From a virus: 30,843 nt of DNA. Shown here in pieces: positions 28,837-30,843 of this stretch (positions within the stretch are counted from its first letter, which is position 1; each line of letters opens with the position of its first letter). The notes below the pieces were generated by a model. It was given only the letters and a program-made list of their open reading frames with translations. It was not told the origin of the DNA and ran no database searches. Both the position numbers and the translations under genes were made by a program. The stretch is taken from positions 1-30,843 of IMG/VR virus record IMGVR_UViG_3300037585_001447, one strand, 5' to 3'.

Positions 28837-30749
28837 AGATATGTACAGTTGACTTGGAGACTTTTTGGGATGTTGGTCATTCGCTTACCAAGATGTCTCC
28901 AATCGCGTACTGCATGCACCCCGACACAGAGATAATCAGTTGTGCGTTTAAGTTCGGCAACCAAGAAACCGAAGTAATCTTTGGTGAGGATGAAGTCAAG
29001 CAATACTGTGATTCCGTTGATTGGTCACAGTATTGGGTTGTCGGACACAACCTGTCGGGATTCGATTCCATGATACTATCATGGCGACTCAACATCAAAC
29101 CCCTACTATGGGGTTGTACTCTTGCAATGGCAAGACCTATCCACGCAAAAGATGTAGGCTTATCGTTAGCCAAGCTAGTAACTCATTACGGACTTGGTGT
29201 CAAAGATAACTTCGCTCTACTACAAACCAAAGGCAAACGACTATCCGATTTCACAGAGCAAGAGATTGCAGACATGGGTGTATACAACAAAGCTGATGTC
29301 GACCAATGCTATCAGTTGTTGCTACGACTCATACCACAGACAAAAAAAGACGAGGTAAAACTAATCGACATGACAATTCGCTCACTTGTTGAGCCTACAT
29401 TCGCATGTGATATGGATTTACTACATAACACCTTAGAGGAAGAAAGCATACGCAAACGCGAACTACTGCTTGACGCCGCCGACAAGATGCTCGACGAACC
29501 TCTACTAACGGATGAAGAAAAAGTACAGTCTGTACTAAAACTTCTATCATCTGCCCCCAAGTTTGCTAAGTTTTTAGAAAGTATTGAAGTTGAAGTACCT
29601 AAAAAAATTTCGCCGACAACAGGTAAAGAAATACCTGCATTAGCAAAGACTGACGAGGAGTTCATTGCACTACAAGAGCATGATAATCCTCTGGTCGCAA
29701 CGGCGGCAAACGCAAGACTAGATGCAAAGAGTACATTGTTGCAGACTAGAATCAAGGCTTTCATCTCGGCGGCAGACTCACACCCACAAAAAAAAGTACC
29801 GATTCCGTTAAAGTATTACGGTGCTGATACTACTGGTCGTTGGTCGGGTTGGGCATATAACCCACAGAATTTACCACGGGTACACCCTAAGTTTCCCAAG
29901 CCATCCGATGCACTACGCAAATCCCTAGTTGCACCCAAAGGATATAAGGTCGTAGTTGCAGACTTATCGGGTATTGAACTAAGAGTTAACCACTTCTTAT
30001 GGAAAGTACCATCTAGCATGGAACTATTCGAGAAAGACAGAGAGAACGCAGACTTATATAAAGACTTTGCAAGTAAACTCTATGAGGTATATGAGAGCGA
30101 AGTAACTAAAGAACAACGACAAGTTGGTAAGGTTGCACATTTAGGTCTAGGCTTTGGTGCAGGCTCCGTTACCTTTCAGAAAGTGGCCAAGCTTATGGGT
30201 GGCGTCGATATAGACCTGGACGAATCGAAAGACATCGTCGATGCGTGGCGAATGGCATACCCCGAGATAACTATCGGGTGGCGGACATGTCACAAGGCAC
30301 TATCAACTATCATTAGAGGGGCGACAGGTGGTGCAATAGACCCGTGGGGAATGGTATATCCTACACCCGAAGGACTTCAAACACCTAAAGGGATAATCAG
30401 ATACCCTAACCTACGCACAGAAATGAACGAAGAAACTAACAGAACTGAGTTTGTTTATGGGCAAGGCAGAAATAAGGCAAGGATATATGCAGGAAAAATT
30501 GACGAGAACATTGTTCAGCACCTTGCGAGGTGCGTCATTGCAGATAATGCTTTAGAAGTACAACGCCGTTTGGGACTAATACCTGCACTTATGGTACACG
30601 ACGAACTCGTCTATGTAGTTCCTGGAGATCAAGCTCAAACGACGCTTGACATCGTCCAAGAGATAATGCGTACGCCCCCTGTTTGGTGGCCAGAACTCCT
30701 TACTTGGAGTGAGGGTGACATAGCAGATACCTACGGCGACGCCAAATAA
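28833..30749 (+). CDS. polA: Family A DNA polymerase with 3'-5' exonuclease
   Basis: This 638-residue replicative polymerase has exonuclease motifs D7-L-E9, GHNLSGFD (N73, D78) and YNKADVDQ (Y151, D155), and polymerase motif A VVVADLSGIELR (D377). Motif B is RQVGKVAHLGLGFG (R429, K433) and motif C is MVHDELVYV (H589, D590, E591). Catalytic residues for both activities are present. It lacks a 5'-nuclease domain, as is usual for phage polymerases. In the O-helix the residue equivalent to E. coli Phe762 is L437, and F441 takes the place of Tyr766. Palindromic element copy 7 lies inside it at K230-L235. It overlaps the tail-anchored gene. Confidence 0.93.
   Translation: MKICTVDLETFWDVGHSLTKMSPIAYCMHPDTEIISCAFKFGNQETEVIFGEDEVKQYCDSVDWSQYWVVGHNLSGFDSMILSWRLNIKPLLWGCTLAMARPIHAKDVGLSLAKLVTHYGLGVKDNFALLQTKGKRLSDFTEQEIADMGVYNKADVDQCYQLLLRLIPQTKKDEVKLIDMTIRSLVEPTFACDMDLLHNTLEEESIRKRELLLDAADKMLDEPLLTDEEKVQSVLKLLSSAPKFAKFLESIEVEVPKKISPTTGKEIPALAKTDEEFIALQEHDNPLVATAANARLDAKSTLLQTRIKAFISAADSHPQKKVPIPLKYYGADTTGRWSGWAYNPQNLPRVHPKFPKPSDALRKSLVAPKGYKVVVADLSGIELRVNHFLWKVPSSMELFEKDRENADLYKDFASKLYEVYESEVTKEQRQVGKVAHLGLGFGAGSVTFQKVAKLMGGVDIDLDESKDIVDAWRMAYPEITIGWRTCHKALSTIIRGATGGAIDPWGMVYPTPEGLQTPKGIIRYPNLRTEMNEETNRTEFVYGQGRNKARIYAGKIDENIVQHLARCVIADNALEVQRRLGLIPALMVHDELVYVVPGDQAQTTLDIVQEIMRTPPVWWPELLTWSEGDIADTYGDAK
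29522..29536 (+). repeat. Dispersed palindromic element, copy 7
   Basis: AGTACAG-T-CTGTACT, a perfect palindrome with a one-base centre, preceded by GAAGAAA (A-tract on plus). It lies inside the DNA polymerase gene in the likely thumb region and is read E-K-V-Q-S-V-L-K, the same frame as copies 5 and 6. Confidence 0.8.
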
Positions 30750-30761
30750 TAGTGTACACTA
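30750..30761. promoter_or_regulatory. Palindrome TAGTGTACACTA after polymerase gene
   Basis: This perfect 12-base palindrome begins directly after the polymerase stop codon, 33 bases before the next ATG. The core GTAC is shared with the dispersed element, but the halves differ. It may be a regulatory site for the next gene. Confidence 0.35.
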
Positions 30762-30793
30762 CGACTCATAACTAACACAAAAAGGAGTTAAAA

Positions 30794-30843
30794 ATGATGT
30801 ATGTAATTTATGGGGTAATAGTTTCAGCAATTCTTATCGGTTG
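30794..30843 (+). CDS. Start of a small membrane protein (cut by window end)
   Basis: Only the first 16 codons are visible (MMYVIYGVIVSAILIG). They form a hydrophobic segment that could be a membrane helix or signal peptide. AAGGAG lies nine bases before the first ATG; the second ATG at 30797 could serve instead. The rest lies outside the window. Confidence 0.55.
   Translation, partial: MMYVIYGVIVSAILIG

Noticed and set aside
1-30843. tRNA genes
   Set aside because: A by-eye search for T-loop-like sequence outside genes found no candidate with a cloverleaf. A dedicated scan was not possible here.

Overview
The window is part of a tailed double-stranded DNA phage genome, most likely short-tailed (podovirus-like). 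A terminase, portal, scaffold, coat, neck and fibre series is present, and no tail-tube, tape-measure or sheath gene is visible. Signal peptides and a lipobox-like sequence suggest a Gram-negative host. The gene mix (2-oxoglutarate oxygenases, S74 fibre, MoxR/VWA pair, family A DNA polymerase) resembles environmental marine phages, but that placement is inference. No integrase, CI-like repressor, RNA polymerase, endolysin or tRNA was recognised in the window; both ends cut through genes.

Layout. The genome is read divergently from a control region at about 19.7-19.95 kb. Leftward, in order: small terminase candidate, large terminase, portal, a small head protein, scaffold, coat protein, two neck/adaptor proteins, several tail proteins, an S74 fibre, a glycine-rich adhesin, a small zinc-ribbon protein, FIVE consecutive overlapping 2-oxoglutarate/Fe(II) oxygenase genes, three tiny genes, two small membrane (holin-like) proteins and three secreted or membrane-anchored proteins. 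Rightward: one early gene with its own terminator, a 470-base non-coding block with many copies of an 8-base repeat, then a packed operon with zinc proteins, a MoxR-type AAA ATPase, a possible partner, a metallopeptidase-like/VWA protein, many unknown small proteins, a winged-helix candidate, two membrane proteins and family A DNA polymerase.

Most notable signals. (1) The five-gene oxygenase cassette between adhesin and lysis-like genes, keeping metal-site and arginine motifs, with two kinds of metal motif. (2) A dispersed palindromic element, AGTWCAG-N(1-2)-CTGWACT with an A-tract on one side, in seven good copies within 9.6 kb of the rightward half. Three of these lie inside unrelated genes and are read in the same frame as K-V-Q-x-V-L. 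The element's orientation flips close to the 8-base repeat array, a candidate origin or control site. (3) The AAA/VWA module. (4) A DNA polymerase with Leu at the position equivalent to E. coli Phe762.

How it may fit together: the control region would fire early rightward genes (regulation, replication) and late leftward genes (packaging, virion, modification, lysis). The oxygenases are probably made with late proteins and could modify the virion or host surface; their substrates cannot be read from sequence.
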